From Bacteroidota bacterium (GTDB lineage: Bacteria; Bacteroidota; Bacteroidia; 2-12-FULL-35-15): a DNA stretch of 64,000 nucleotides. Of the stretch, positions 34,359-43,117 are shown piece by piece (position 1 is the stretch's first letter; every line of letters starts with the position of its first letter). The stretch covers positions 1 to 64,000 of the forward strand of contig JAOQAD010000027.1 in the NCBI GenBank assembly GCA_025963775.1, given 5' to 3'. Under the pieces are notes generated by a model. It made no database searches. It saw only the letters and a list, made by a program, of their open reading frames with translations, and was not told the DNA's origin. The position numbers and the translations under genes are program-made.

Positions 34359-36104
34359 TTATAATTTAGTACTGCTCCATAATTCATAATTCATTTTCTG
34401 CCCTGCGGTCATTTCTTTCTGCCGCTGAATTTTTACGAGCTTATAATAGTGTCCCGGCTGCGGATCGATCTCCAGCTTTTTTACGCGGGCATTATCTGCA
34501 ATTGTTAGCTGCAGGTGATGATTTCCAAAGTAACTGCACCACTCGGTAAAGTTTGTCCCTGTATTATCGGGGCGCACCTGTATGTTGTTAATGGCTAGCA
34601 GGTCGTCGTTCAGGGAGATACCTGCAAGATCGGCAACGGAACCGGGATATACGGCAACCACTTTGCAGAGCCCTGCCACTTCATGCACTTTGATCCCAAG
34701 CGCATGCTCCTGGAATTTCGATGAGTTGGTTTTCACCAGCTCGCAGCCGATGTAGTCCATTGCTTCCTTTAAGAGCGGTTCATAATCGCGTGTGCCGTTA
34801 AAATATCCGCTGAAGATCTCATCAAAGGATGTATTGGCGTAATGTTCAATGATGCCTTTGTAATCTTTATCGGAATAGCCTTTCTGCTTCAGTGCAAACT
34901 CTTCGTAGAGATGACGCATAACATCGTCGAGGGAATGTTTGTTCGCGGAATTTTTCCGGATGAACATGTCCGTTACAAAGGCAAGTAAATTTCCTTCATC
35001 GTAAATATTTGTCTTGCGGTTGGGGATGCCGGGAGCATAGCCATCGAGCCAGGTATCGAAGGATGAATCGGCTACAGACATGTTGAACCTTCCTGCATTA
35101 TCGAAATGTTTCTGGAGGCGCTCGTTGAAGGTGCCGAAGTATTGCTCTTCATTGAACACGCCGCAGCGGTACAATAAATAATCGCCGTAATAGGTAGTAA
35201 CGCCTTCGCAGACATAACCGAGCTTTGAATAATTCTCTTTTGTGTAATCATAAGGCTGCATCTCCACAGGACGGATGGTTTTGATGTTCCATGCATGGAA
35301 GAGCTCGTGGCAGCTGACACCGAGCAGGTCTTCATACAGATCGCCTTTCATTAAATTATAGCCGGGCCCTAAAGCAATGACTGTGGAAGTGGTATGCTCT
35401 ACGCCGTGATAGATGCGCTGCGGCAGTACCTGGAACAGGAAGTGATACGCCTCGAAAGGGGCTTTCTTCATCATCGCGAGCTGATGATCGCAGAACTTTA
35501 TAAAATCGGCGTTGAGCTTCCCCCAGTCGGGACGGCATTCACCCTGGAACCAGAAATTGAATTCGATGCCATCGCAAACAAATTTGTTGTGCTGCAGTGA
35601 AGCGGATGCAATGAACGGGGAATCGGCAAGCTCATGGAAACCGGCACACTCTATTTTTACATTCCCGTTCCCGGAATGTTTTGCGCCACAAGCCACATTA
35701 TATTCTGCAGGCAGCTGCAATTCCATTTCGCATTTTTCAGCGATCCGTTCCGGGATGTAGGCACAGCAGTTCACGGGATTCATATACAGCTGCGTTTCAT
35801 CCAGGAAGGTTGATCCGGCATTGATCTCGGCTGCATAATAATTGTATTTGATATGAAGCTCAGTAATTCCTTTTGTCTGCACTTTCCAGCTGTCTTTTGT
35901 GAGCTTTTGTGATTTTAAGGTATTGCCTTTTTCATCGAAAGCGGCCCATTTCTGAACGTTCTTCGCGAAATTGCCGAGCTCGTACCTTCCGGGACGCCAG
36001 GCTGGGAGCTGGATGAGGGTTTCATCGGAGCTGATCTTATCTGCAATGAATTCAAGATCTATGAAGTGGTTATGGGGCTGTTTGTAGGAAACAATGTATT
36101 TCAT
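34359..36104 (-). CDS. M61-family peptidase with PDZ domain
   Basis: 581 residues. The N-terminal beta domain (MKYIVSYKQPHNHFIDLEF ... LPAWRPGRYELGNFAKNV) is typical of M61 glycyl aminopeptidase-like enzymes. The zinc site CHELFHAWN lies near residue 265, followed by NIKTIRP and a downstream Glu in the YEGVTTYYGDY-like segment (VCEGVTTYYGDYLLYR). A PDZ domain spans about 470-545 (HEVAGLCKVVAVYPGSVADLAG). No signal peptide is obvious, so it may be cytoplasmic. Cleavage of N-terminal small residues is known for the family; natural substrate unknown. Confidence 0.9.
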   Translation of the reverse strand: MKYIVSYKQPHNHFIDLEFIADKISSDETLIQLPAWRPGRYELGNFAKNVQKWAAFDEKGNTLKSQKLTKDSWKVQTKGITELHIKYNYYAAEINAGSTFLDETQLYMNPVNCCAYIPERIAEKCEMELQLPAEYNVACGAKHSGNGNVKIECAGFHELADSPFIASASLQHNKFVCDGIEFNFWFQGECRPDWGKLNADFIKFCDHQLAMMKKAPFEAYHFLFQVLPQRIYHGVEHTTSTVIALGPGYNLMKGDLYEDLLGVSCHELFHAWNIKTIRPVEMQPYDYTKENYSKLGYVCEGVTTYYGDYLLYRCGVFNEEQYFGTFNERLQKHFDNAGRFNMSVADSSFDTWLDGYAPGIPNRKTNIYDEGNLLAFVTDMFIRKNSANKHSLDDVMRHLYEEFALKQKGYSDKDYKGIIEHYANTSFDEIFSGYFNGTRDYEPLLKEAMDYIGCELVKTNSSKFQEHALGIKVHEVAGLCKVVAVYPGSVADLAGISLNDDLLAINNIQVRPDNTGTNFTEWCSYFGNHHLQLTIADNARVKKLEIDPQPGHYYKLVKIQRQKEMTAGQKMNYELWSSTKL

Positions 36105-36677
36105 GTTGATTAATTATGACAGATGCGAATTTAAGAAAAACTTTGGCAGTGCGGGTTGTCATTTCGGGCGAAGTCGGGAAAGTGGGCTGGGCTTTAGCAA
36201 AAGAGTTTACCACTAAGGCATGGAGGACACGGAGAAGCACTAAGTTATTTTACCACGGAGAAACGGAGAAAACGGAGAAGCACGGAGGAATTCTTAATTA
36301 GAGGACACAGAGGAAGCTTCGCTTCTTAGAATGAAAGCATTGGAATACGTAATTTTTACTCATACTACAATTTAACTCAGTATCGTCATCCCGTGCCACG
36401 ACACGGGATCTCATAAATGTTTGCTGGATATTTTAGCCACAGATTTGCATATTAAAAAAGGATTGATTGTCCTGAATAATTAGGTGTGAGTTGTCATTTC
36501 GAGAGAAGCCGGGAAAGCGCGCAAGTCTACCGTAAAAACACGGCATTAAAAATGGGTGTTTTTGCGGATTGACTTTGGGAATAAGCAAGGTAAGTTTGTA
36601 TAGCATTTGACTTTCTGTTTTAATACAATACATTTGAATGCATTTACACCAATACTTAATTAACAATCTCTAAATCC
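36105..36677. repeat. Repeat-rich intergenic region
   Basis: 573 bases with no convincing gene. It contains the GGTTGTCATTTCGGGCGAAG repeat start (36157), a stretch of purine-rich repeats of the ACCACGGAGAAACGGAG type (36210-36290), one solo palindrome GTCATCCCGTGCCACGACAC at 36385-36411, another GTTGTCATTTCGAGAGAAG copy (36489), and an AAAAACAC/GTGTTTTT stem near 36530-36560. It marks the left border of the AT-rich protease pair. Confidence 0.65.
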
Positions 36678-37394
36678 ATGACTTCAGGCCTAACTCCTTT
36701 AAAAATCATTACAAATACTAACGTTGAACCTTTTAGCCATATTTGCTATCAGCAAATCAGCAGGAAGAAGATATTTCGTAGCAGCAATTATATGTCTACC
36801 GGCTTTTTGATCCGGCGTAATATAATACTTACCGCGGGGCACAATATCTATTCGAATGCATTTTCAACAGTATCGAATATTAAAATTTTTCCGGGGCGGT
36901 ATAAAGAAACGTATACATATGACGTCATTGAAATTCCAGGTACAGAATTGTGCCAGGCATCTATACGGGTTCATCCCAATTACTCGTTTACAAAAAACAA
37001 TAAGATAGATTACGATTTCGGAATCATCATTATTCCGGAAGCAATACTTAAAAACACGAAGAACTGGCCCACGGCAGCCAGCTTTGAGCTTGACAAGCTC
37101 TATACATTAGAACCCGGCCATGAAATTCATGTTGCAGGCTTCCCTGCCAGCCATGGTTATGATGGCTCATTAATGACCGCTCAGCAGCAGGCTTGTGGTA
37201 ACGTGAATGAAAAAACTTTTTCCCATGAATTTGATACGCAAACAGGAAACAGTGGCTCACCTGTTTGGGTGGAAATAAACGGAAAAAGGATTGTGGTTGG
37301 CGTTCATACATTTGCAGAGGCCGCAACCAAACTCACATTGGAAAATATTGATCATATCACAAAATGGATCAACACGGTTCCTCAAAATTCTTAA
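36678..37394 (+). CDS. Trypsin/V8-like serine protease, cytoplasmic
   Basis: 238 residues with no signal peptide. The chymotrypsin-fold triad is visible: LTAGHN with His55, DYDFGIIII with Asp113, and TGNSGSPVW with Ser192. GFLIRRNIILTAGHN and VAGFPASHGYDG match V8/glutamyl-endopeptidase-like proteases. Most members are secreted; the absence of an export signal suggests action on cytoplasmic proteins. It is followed after 40 bases by a membrane-anchored protein of unknown function, and both are AT-richer than the chromosome around them. Such protease/partner pairs occur in defence or signalling modules, but nothing here proves that. Confidence 0.82.
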   Translation: MTSGLTPLKIITNTNVEPFSHICYQQISRKKIFRSSNYMSTGFLIRRNIILTAGHNIYSNAFSTVSNIKIFPGRYKETYTYDVIEIPGTELCQASIRVHPNYSFTKNNKIDYDFGIIIIPEAILKNTKNWPTAASFELDKLYTLEPGHEIHVAGFPASHGYDGSLMTAQQQACGNVNEKTFSHEFDTQTGNSGSPVWVEINGKRIVVGVHTFAEAATKLTLENIDHITKWINTVPQNS

Positions 37395-37434
37395 CAACCA
37401 AACACTATATTATTTTAACCAATAAGCTATTTTC

Positions 37435-38178
37435 ATGAGTTTTTTTAATTACCTCAAAAACAATTCTGATTTCTTTCAGCTGATAGGGACTGTTGCAGGA
37501 CTTATTTTAACAGTTGTACTATTTTATACAGGATACCGGATTCAGAAATTATCCATTCTTAAAGAATACCGTGATCCTCTTTTACTGTTCTCAAATGAAG
37601 CCTTAGATATCATTAGCGATATAGAAGGGCTTTGTGAAGTAGAACCTAAAAAATATGAATATTTTTTCATAAAGAAAAATGAGCTTATAAATAAACTATC
37701 TTCTCTCAGAGACAGAGGAAAGTTATTAATGCCTAATGAGAATCCTAAATTATACGGAGCTGATAAAAAGGCTGCCTACCAGGGAATCAGGGACGAATCA
37801 CTTGATTGTTTAAAATCTATCTTCCATAGTGCTGTAGCGATCAATTATAATTATCAAATTGAAAATAAAAGAAAAGTAAATATCAAAAGATTACTACCAA
37901 TAAAAAAGGACGAAAAGAAAAGAGAAAAAACAGGTAGAAAGAAGTACAAAAACATAACTTTAGGACTTCGGATTCTTGATAGTTTATCAAACTTACCTTT
38001 AGAATATCGCATAGAAGGTCCAATGGGCGATGATGGCTGGTCAGTTAAAGATTCGATAATAGAAGGCAAAAGACAATTTACGTCCCTCATGTTTATCAAA
38101 GTGAATCCCAGGGAATGGTATAAAGATGTGAGAAAGTTTATGAAAACATACCATGAACAAGCCGCCACCATTAAATAA
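37435..38178 (+). CDS. Membrane-anchored protein of unknown function
   Basis: 247 residues that I do not recognise. A single N-terminal helix (FQLIGTVAGLILTVVLFYTGY) is followed by a helical, Lys-rich body: FSNEALDIISDIEGL, then MPNENPKLYGADKKAAYQGI, a strongly basic stretch (KKDEKKREKTGRKKYKN), and PREWYKDVRKFMKTYHEQ near the end. The body would face the cytoplasm. It is AT-rich and the likely partner or substrate of the protease gene upstream, inferred only from adjacency. Confidence 0.68.
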   Translation: MSFFNYLKNNSDFFQLIGTVAGLILTVVLFYTGYRIQKLSILKEYRDPLLLFSNEALDIISDIEGLCEVEPKKYEYFFIKKNELINKLSSLRDRGKLLMPNENPKLYGADKKAAYQGIRDESLDCLKSIFHSAVAINYNYQIENKRKVNIKRLLPIKKDEKKREKTGRKKYKNITLGLRILDSLSNLPLEYRIEGPMGDDGWSVKDSIIEGKRQFTSLMFIKVNPREWYKDVRKFMKTYHEQAATIK

Positions 38179-38311
38179 AGTACACTACGCACCTTAAGTT
38201 TCCTGCTATTCAATTCACTTTATTTATACATCCCAAAGCCATCTTCTTTCAATGCACTTAACTCAGGTACATTTATTTAGTACGTAACAGTTAAATTAAA
38301 TCCTCAAGCCC

Positions 38312-38554
38312 ATGTGCAACTTCTCCATCGACTACCAGGGTGCAATTGAACCGCTTATTGAAAAAGCAAGAACGCAGATCATCTCCAACGGTGGCACCTT
38401 TAACGGCAATACCGAAAAAGGCTCCTTTTCCGTAAAAGGCATTGAAGGAAGTTATACCGTTCAGGCTTCTGCCATTGCTTTTCATATCAGCAAAAAGCCT
38501 TTTATTGTTGGTTGTGGCTTTATTGAGAATAAGCTGAGGGAGTATCTGGGGTAG
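38312..38554 (+). CDS. Conserved small protein, function unknown
   Basis: 80 residues: MCNFSIDYQGAIEPLIEKA, then ARTQIISNGGTFNGNTEKGS, FSVKGIEGSYTVQASAIAFH, ISKKPFIVGCGFIENKLREY. Alternating beta strands after a helix; it resembles short uncharacterised Bacteroidota proteins with an alpha-beta(4)-alpha layout. No signal or membrane segment. Its codon use is closer to that of the surrounding core genes than to the AT-rich pair upstream. Confidence 0.65.
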   Translation: MCNFSIDYQGAIEPLIEKARTQIISNGGTFNGNTEKGSFSVKGIEGSYTVQASAIAFHISKKPFIVGCGFIENKLREYLG

Positions 38555-38758
38555 GCCTTTGGGTTCTGATCCCGCGCACATTTCCCGATACATCCTTCCC
38601 GAAAAGTGAAGGATACTCGAAATAACGGCCCGCAGTGCATCAGGTGCCCAAATCTCTGCGTTCCCTGCGCCTTCCGATAAATCGGAACAGGTCCTGCGAG
38701 AAGATCATAATCCGTTAATCTGTGGCTAAACCTTTTTTCATTACCCGAATAATTTTCC

Positions 38759-38766
38759 TACTTTCG
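38759..38766 (+). promoter_or_regulatory. Putative -7 box for lpdA
   Basis: TACTTTCG, a common variant of TAnnTTTG, 46 bases before the start. The preceding sequence between the 38312 gene and here carries short fragments of dispersed repeats (for example ATACTCGAAATAACGG). Confidence 0.35.
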
Positions 38767-38812
38767 CATAGCATAATTAAGAAATCAGGCATAATCTTAT
38801 AATTTCAAAAAA

Positions 38813-40198
38813 ATGACTTACGATCTAATAGTAGTAGGAAGCGGTCCGGGCGGATATGTGGCTGCCATCAGGGCATCGCAGCTGGGACTTAAAACGGCGA
38901 TCATCGAGCGGGAAAACCTTGGCGGGATCTGCCTCAACTGGGGATGCATCCCTACAAAAGCATTGCTGAAAAGCGCACAGGTGTTCGAATACCTTAACCA
39001 TGCCTCCGATTACGGCATCACCGTGAAAGGCGGGGAAGCTGATTTCGGCGCTGTTGTAAAACGCAGCCGCGATGTGGCCGACGGGATGAGCAAAGGCGTT
39101 CAGTTCCTGATGAAAAAGAACAAGATCGACGTGATCAGCGGAACAGGCAAGATAAAGCCGGGAAAAAAAGTGGAAGTGACTGCCGATGGTAAATCTACTA
39201 CTTACGAGGCAAAACATATCATCATTGCTACAGGCGCACGTTCACGCGCATTGCCTAACCTGCCGCAGGATGGCAAAAAAATCATCGGCTACCGCGAAGC
39301 ACTGACCCTGCCGAAAATGCCAAAATCGATGCTGGTGGTTGGCTCCGGCGCTATCGGAAGCGAGTTCGCTTATTTCTACGCAACCATGGGCACCAAGGTA
39401 ACACTGGTGGAATTTATGCCGGGCATTGTTCCTGTGGAAGATGCGGAAGTATCGAAACAACTGGAGCGCTCTTTCAAAAAGATCGGCATTGATGTAATGG
39501 TGGAATCGACCGTGGAAAGTGTGGACACGAAAGGCAGCGAATGCAAGGTGAAGATCAAGACCAAAACAGGAGAGAAAACAGTGGATGCGGAGATCGTATT
39601 ATCTGCTGTGGGCATCCAGGCAAACATAGAAAATTTAGGATTGGAAGAAACAGGCATCGCGACCGACAAAGGCAAGATCCTGACCAACCCCTACTACCAG
39701 ACCAACATCCCGGGATATTATGCGATCGGCGATTGCGTGGGCGGACAAGCGCTTGCACACGTTGCTTCCGCAGAAGGAATTATATGCGTGGAGAAAATTG
39801 CGGGACACAACCCGGAGCCGTTGGATTATAACAACATACCGGGATGTACTTACTGCCAGCCGGAAATTGCATCTGTAGGCATGACGGAAGCAAAAGCAAA
39901 AGAAGCAGGCAGGGAGATCAAGATCGGGAAATTCCCATTCTCTGCAAGCGGTAAAGCAAGCGCTGCAGGAGCAAAAGACGGATTTGTAAAGCTGATCTTC
40001 GATGCGAAATACGGCGAATTGCTGGGAGCTCACATGATCGGTGCAAACGTTACGGAGATGATCGCAGAGATTGTTGCCATCCGCAAGCTGGAAACCACCG
40101 GGCACGAGATCATCAAAACCGTGCATCCTCACCCAACCATGAGCGAAGCGATCATGGAAGCTGCTGCTGCTGCTTATGGGGAAGTGATCCACATGTAA
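38813..40198 (+). CDS. lpdA: Dihydrolipoyl dehydrogenase
   Basis: 461 residues, normal for the family. GSGPGGYVAAIRASQLG binds FAD, GGICLNWGCIPTKALL has the redox-active disulfide, VVGSGAIGSEFAYFYA binds NAD, and GYYAIGDCVGG and VHPHPTMSEA (catalytic His-Pro-His near the C-terminus) complete the set. It reoxidises lipoyl groups of 2-oxoacid dehydrogenases or the glycine cleavage system in the cytoplasm. A perfect-stem terminator follows. Confidence 0.97.
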   Translation: MTYDLIVVGSGPGGYVAAIRASQLGLKTAIIERENLGGICLNWGCIPTKALLKSAQVFEYLNHASDYGITVKGGEADFGAVVKRSRDVADGMSKGVQFLMKKNKIDVISGTGKIKPGKKVEVTADGKSTTYEAKHIIIATGARSRALPNLPQDGKKIIGYREALTLPKMPKSMLVVGSGAIGSEFAYFYATMGTKVTLVEFMPGIVPVEDAEVSKQLERSFKKIGIDVMVESTVESVDTKGSECKVKIKTKTGEKTVDAEIVLSAVGIQANIENLGLEETGIATDKGKILTNPYYQTNIPGYYAIGDCVGGQALAHVASAEGIICVEKIAGHNPEPLDYNNIPGCTYCQPEIASVGMTEAKAKEAGREIKIGKFPFSASGKASAAGAKDGFVKLIFDAKYGELLGAHMIGANVTEMIAEIVAIRKLETTGHEIIKTVHPHPTMSEAIMEAAAAAYGEVIHM

Positions 40199-40232
40199 GG
40201 TACGAATACGAATCTATACGAATTTACGAATC

Positions 40233-40265
40233 TAAGCCCGGTAGAAATGCCGGGCTTATTTTTTG
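40233..40265 (+). terminator. Intrinsic terminator after lpdA
   Basis: TAAGCCCGG (40233-40241) pairs with CCGGGCTTA (40250-40258) around an 8-base loop, followed by TTATTTTTT. Confidence 0.8.
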
Positions 40266-40535
40266 TGCGCTGTCATTTCGAGTTCGACCGAAGGGAGAGT
40301 ATCGGGAAAGTGCGGAGGCTGGGTAACATATATACGAAGGTTGTAGTGTTTGGAATAAGATCCCTCGGGCAAGCTCGGGATGACAAACCAGTAAAAATGC
40401 CAGGATTACTTTTTTGCGCGCCGTCATTTCGAGTTCGACCAAAGAGAGAGTATCGAGAAAGCGCGGGGATAACGTAAATACGAAGGTTGCTGTGTTTGGA
40501 ATAAGATCCCTTCGCTACGTCGGGATGACAAATGC
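40266..40535. repeat. Two tandem copies of a composite dispersed repeat
   Basis: The unit begins GTCATTTCGAGTTCGACC, continues with GAGAGTATCG, and ends TGGAATAAGATCCC...GGGATGACAAA. Copies start near 40268 and 40421, a period of about 153 bp. The segment between them imitates the lpdA terminator tail (AATGCCAGGATTACTTTTTTG), so terminator sequence was duplicated along with the repeat. No gene present. Confidence 0.7.
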
Positions 40536-40952
40536 TCAGCGCCCGCTTACATCCTGCGACTGCTCCACGAATTTCTCCACCTGCTTCAGCAGCCATTCGA
40601 AAGCGGCAGGCTCATCATTGAACATTCTTGTAGGAGATGCCGGCTTATTGAACCGGATGAAAAAATTCCCGATCAGTTTATTCGCAAGCGACCTTGTTAC
40701 AAAAGCTGCAGCGATCCGTGTTTCTGTAAATTCCCTGCTCGCAAGCAATACCCGTGCTTCATTGGTAGGCGTGAAATCGGCGGAAGCATCCAGGAGGATG
40801 GCGAAAGGCCGGTTATCCGAAAAACGCAGATATACCTTCCTCATTTCGCGCGCATCATCTTCATCCAGCTCAACGCCCTCAAAAGGCCTGAGCCTGAAGA
40901 TGCGGGGACTAAGAATTGTTATTTCGAATTTGCTGTTAGAGTAATCAGCCAT
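40536..40952 (-). CDS. STAS/SpoIIAA-like (DUF7793-type) protein
   Basis: 138 residues from the ATG at 40952. An upstream TTG would overlap the -7 box and is rejected. Beta/alpha alternation and the segment FAILLDASADFTPTNEARVLLASREF look like SpoIIAA/STAS-fold proteins, where RPFAILLDAS is the central strand and the helix follows. A-A-F-VTRSLANKLIGNFFIRF is a conserved closing helix. Probably a cytoplasmic regulatory domain; the usual phospho-Ser motif is absent, so it may not be a classic anti-anti-sigma. Function unknown. Confidence 0.65.
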   Translation of the reverse strand: MADYSNSKFEITILSPRIFRLRPFEGVELDEDDAREMRKVYLRFSDNRPFAILLDASADFTPTNEARVLLASREFTETRIAAAFVTRSLANKLIGNFFIRFNKPASPTRMFNDEPAAFEWLLKQVEKFVEQSQDVSGR

Positions 40953-40964
40953 ATTGTTCCGGCT

Positions 40965-40972
40965 CAAATATA
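40965..40972 (-). promoter_or_regulatory. Putative -7 box for the SpoIIAA-like gene
   Basis: Minus-strand TATATTTG (TAnnTTTG) 13 bases before the ATG, giving a short or absent leader and supporting the start choice. Confidence 0.4.
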
Positions 40973-41023
40973 CTCAAAAAAGATTGTCGCGAAACGGATA
41001 CTGCATTGCTTGCACTTGTCATC

Positions 41024-41125
41024 CTGAGCGAAATGAAATGGAGCGAAGGATCTTCTCCCGGTTACTACGGTTAAAATGTTTTGCCCCTCCGGGCAAGACT
41101 ATACCGTTCTTCGGATCTTTTAAAA
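41024..41125. repeat. Dispersed repeat of the GTCATCCTGAGCG type
   Basis: GTCATCCTGAGCGAAATG followed by GGAGCGAAGGATCTTCTCC, a very common Bacteroidota intergenic repeat, then TTTTGCCCCTCCGGGCAAGA. A related piece (TTTTGCCCTCCGGGGCAGGA) is at 31551. No gene here. Confidence 0.5.
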
Positions 41126-41167
41126 ATGCTGGGCTTCTCTGAGGCCTTTCTTATAGGAATGATGAAA

Positions 41168-41500
41168 TCAATGCGCATCAAAATAAAAACGGGAATTATC
41201 TTTTGAATGGATCTTGTTCTCCACCAACTTTATTGCCTGCAATAGTAATTCCTCCGGAAGCTTATCTGCAGGAAGGCCTTGCAACAACTGGAGCATCCCG
41301 GGAAGTATATTTTTATCCTGCAGGTAGCCTTTGCTTTCAAAGGCTGTGAAACTCCTGCCGGCAGCGAGGTACACGATCACATAAAAGCTCTCTTCGTGCT
41401 CAAGCTCCTTTACATGATCGATGCTGTAATTGGCCGGTAAAGCCTCTGCCTGCTCCAGCAAAAAGTAGATCGCGTGATTATCTGTTATGATCCTGTTCAT
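41168..41500 (-). CDS. Small protein of unknown function
   Basis: 110 residues. MNRIITDNHAIYFLLEQAEA, a beta pair with EHEESFYVIVYLAAGRSFTAFE, then helices LPGMLQLLQGLPADKLPEELLLQAI and a closing FYFDAH. Acidic and soluble. It is divergent from the SpoIIE phosphatase gene, whose start is 62 bases away. Not recognised; a regulatory role is only a guess. Confidence 0.55.
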   Translation of the reverse strand: MNRIITDNHAIYFLLEQAEALPANYSIDHVKELEHEESFYVIVYLAAGRSFTAFESKGYLQDKNILPGMLQLLQGLPADKLPEELLLQAIKLVENKIHSKDNSRFYFDAH

Positions 41501-41547
41501 TGTTCACAAATTTAATCAGCGGGCCCGGATAGTTATGAATATTCTTT

Positions 41548-41555
41548 TATTTTTG
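41548..41555 (+). promoter_or_regulatory. Putative -7 box for the SpoIIE-like gene
   Basis: TATTTTTG just before the ATG at 41563, implying a very short leader. Confidence 0.35.
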
Positions 41556-41562
41556 TTAGTAC

Positions 41563-42975
41563 ATGAAGCTCTTCAGAAAATTCCAATACCTCATCATCGG
41601 TAAATTACTTGCAAACACGGATGATGTTTTTGAGAAAGCAAGGATCCACGTGCTTCTCAATTTCGTACTCCTGTTCATTTTACTGAATATCCCCTACACG
41701 CTTCAAACACTGAGCAACGGGAACACCTTTCATTTTTTCCTGGCCATCCTTACCACCACTGCTCTTTTAGCCAGCCTGATCATCCTGAAAAAAACAAACA
41801 ATGTAAAATGGGCGGTTTATTTTTATGTACTGAACCATACCATCCAGATCACATCACACTTCCTGATCAACAATGGCCGCATGGAGATGCAGGGAACTTC
41901 TTTCCTGATCTTATACGTCCTCTTTGGCTATGTAATGCTCGGAAGGGACTGGGGGCGCATCCTCACCCTGTTTGCTGTGCTGATGATGTTCAGCGGCATT
42001 TACAACATGAACACCAACTTCAGCCTGTTCCGCTTCCCGGATTCGTATGCCGATATCACCAGTCCGGGACTTCGCTATCTTGTGATCATCCCGGTTTTAC
42101 TGAACATTTACCTCGTCAGCGAATTTGTAAAGGCAAGGCATAAAGCAGAAAAGCAGATCCATGATCAGAAGCTGAAGCTCGAAGCGAACAACAAAGAGCT
42201 GGAATCAAAAAATGAAGACATCCTTTCCAGCATCAATTATGCGAAGCGCATCCAGCAGGCGATCCTTCCGAACGATGACACGATCCAGCGCGGTATTCCT
42301 CTTTCATTTATTCTCTACAAGCCACGCGATATTGTCAGCGGGGATTTTTACTGGTTCAACGACCTTGATGATGATTCTTACATCATTGTGGCTGCCGACT
42401 GTACAGGCCACGGCGTTCCGGGAGCTTTCATGACGGTGATCGGGAGCAACCTCTTAACGCAGATCATTTCGGAGAACAATGTAACTGCACCATCGAACAT
42501 TATGTCGGAGCTCGACAAGCACATCACCGCTACCTTAAAGCAGGAAAAGCAGCATTACCAGATCATCCAGGATGGAATGGACCTTTCGCTGCTGAAGGTG
42601 AATAAAAAGACAAAGGAATTTATTTACACGAGCGCAAAGCGTCCCGCTATATTTATCCGCGACAAACAGATCAGGGAGTTCAAAGGCAGCAAAAGCACGC
42701 TGGGCGGATTGCGCATGGAAGAAAAGAAATTTGATGAGATCAGCATGAAGTACGGGGAAGGCGATATGATCTATCTCTTTACCGATGGCTACATCGACCA
42801 GTTCGGTGGAGATGACAATAAAAAGTTCATGATCAAAAGGCTTCGCGAGCTGCTGTTGGAGATCCACCTGCTGCCGGTTGCAGAGCAAAAGCAAAAGCTC
42901 GATACCGCCATCACTTCCTGGATCGGGAAAAATGAGCAGACAGATGATATATTGATTATGGGGATCAGGTTTTAA
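41563..42975 (+). CDS. Membrane-bound SpoIIE-type PP2C phosphatase
   Basis: 470 residues. Five or six membrane spans occupy about 20-195. A coiled-coil (about 200-225, with LEANNKELESKNEDILSSI) leads to NYAKRIQQAILP and the phosphatase domain (about 230-470): IVSGDFYWF with a metal Asp, VAADCTGHGVPGAFMTVIG, YTSAKRPAIFIRD, YLFTDGYIDQFGG and a late EQTDDILIMGIRF with the second metal Asp. It would dephosphorylate a Ser/Thr protein such as a STAS-domain antagonist, possibly that at 13136, in response to a membrane signal. TATTTTTG lies 8 bases upstream of the start. Confidence 0.87.
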   Translation: MKLFRKFQYLIIGKLLANTDDVFEKARIHVLLNFVLLFILLNIPYTLQTLSNGNTFHFFLAILTTTALLASLIILKKTNNVKWAVYFYVLNHTIQITSHFLINNGRMEMQGTSFLILYVLFGYVMLGRDWGRILTLFAVLMMFSGIYNMNTNFSLFRFPDSYADITSPGLRYLVIIPVLLNIYLVSEFVKARHKAEKQIHDQKLKLEANNKELESKNEDILSSINYAKRIQQAILPNDDTIQRGIPLSFILYKPRDIVSGDFYWFNDLDDDSYIIVAADCTGHGVPGAFMTVIGSNLLTQIISENNVTAPSNIMSELDKHITATLKQEKQHYQIIQDGMDLSLLKVNKKTKEFIYTSAKRPAIFIRDKQIREFKGSKSTLGGLRMEEKKFDEISMKYGEGDMIYLFTDGYIDQFGGDDNKKFMIKRLRELLLEIHLLPVAEQKQKLDTAITSWIGKNEQTDDILIMGIRF

Positions 42976-43028
42976 GTACGGATCGTGAATCTTGATCTTA
43001 TTTTCGGAGAAATATGATAATGAATAAC

Positions 43029-43075
43029 GTCATCCCGTGCCACGACACGGGATCTGTCAATCGTTTACCATATCC
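43029..43075 (+). repeat. Relic end of a GIY-YIG cassette
   Basis: Matches 43118-43160 for roughly 45 bases, including the terminal palindrome and the adjoining coding end. Read on the minus strand, it retains codons for Asp-Met-Val-Asn-Asp followed by TGA, matching the Asp-Phe-Val-Asn-Asp-stop end of the intact gene. Confidence 0.7.
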
Positions 43076-43117
43076 AAATAACCATTCTCATTACGGAGAG
43101 GATATTACAAATTTAAC

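Noticed and set aside
36116-36301. 61-codon open frame on the plus strand
   Set aside because: It consists of dispersed-repeat sequence (ACCACGGAGAAACGG type) and is not a gene.
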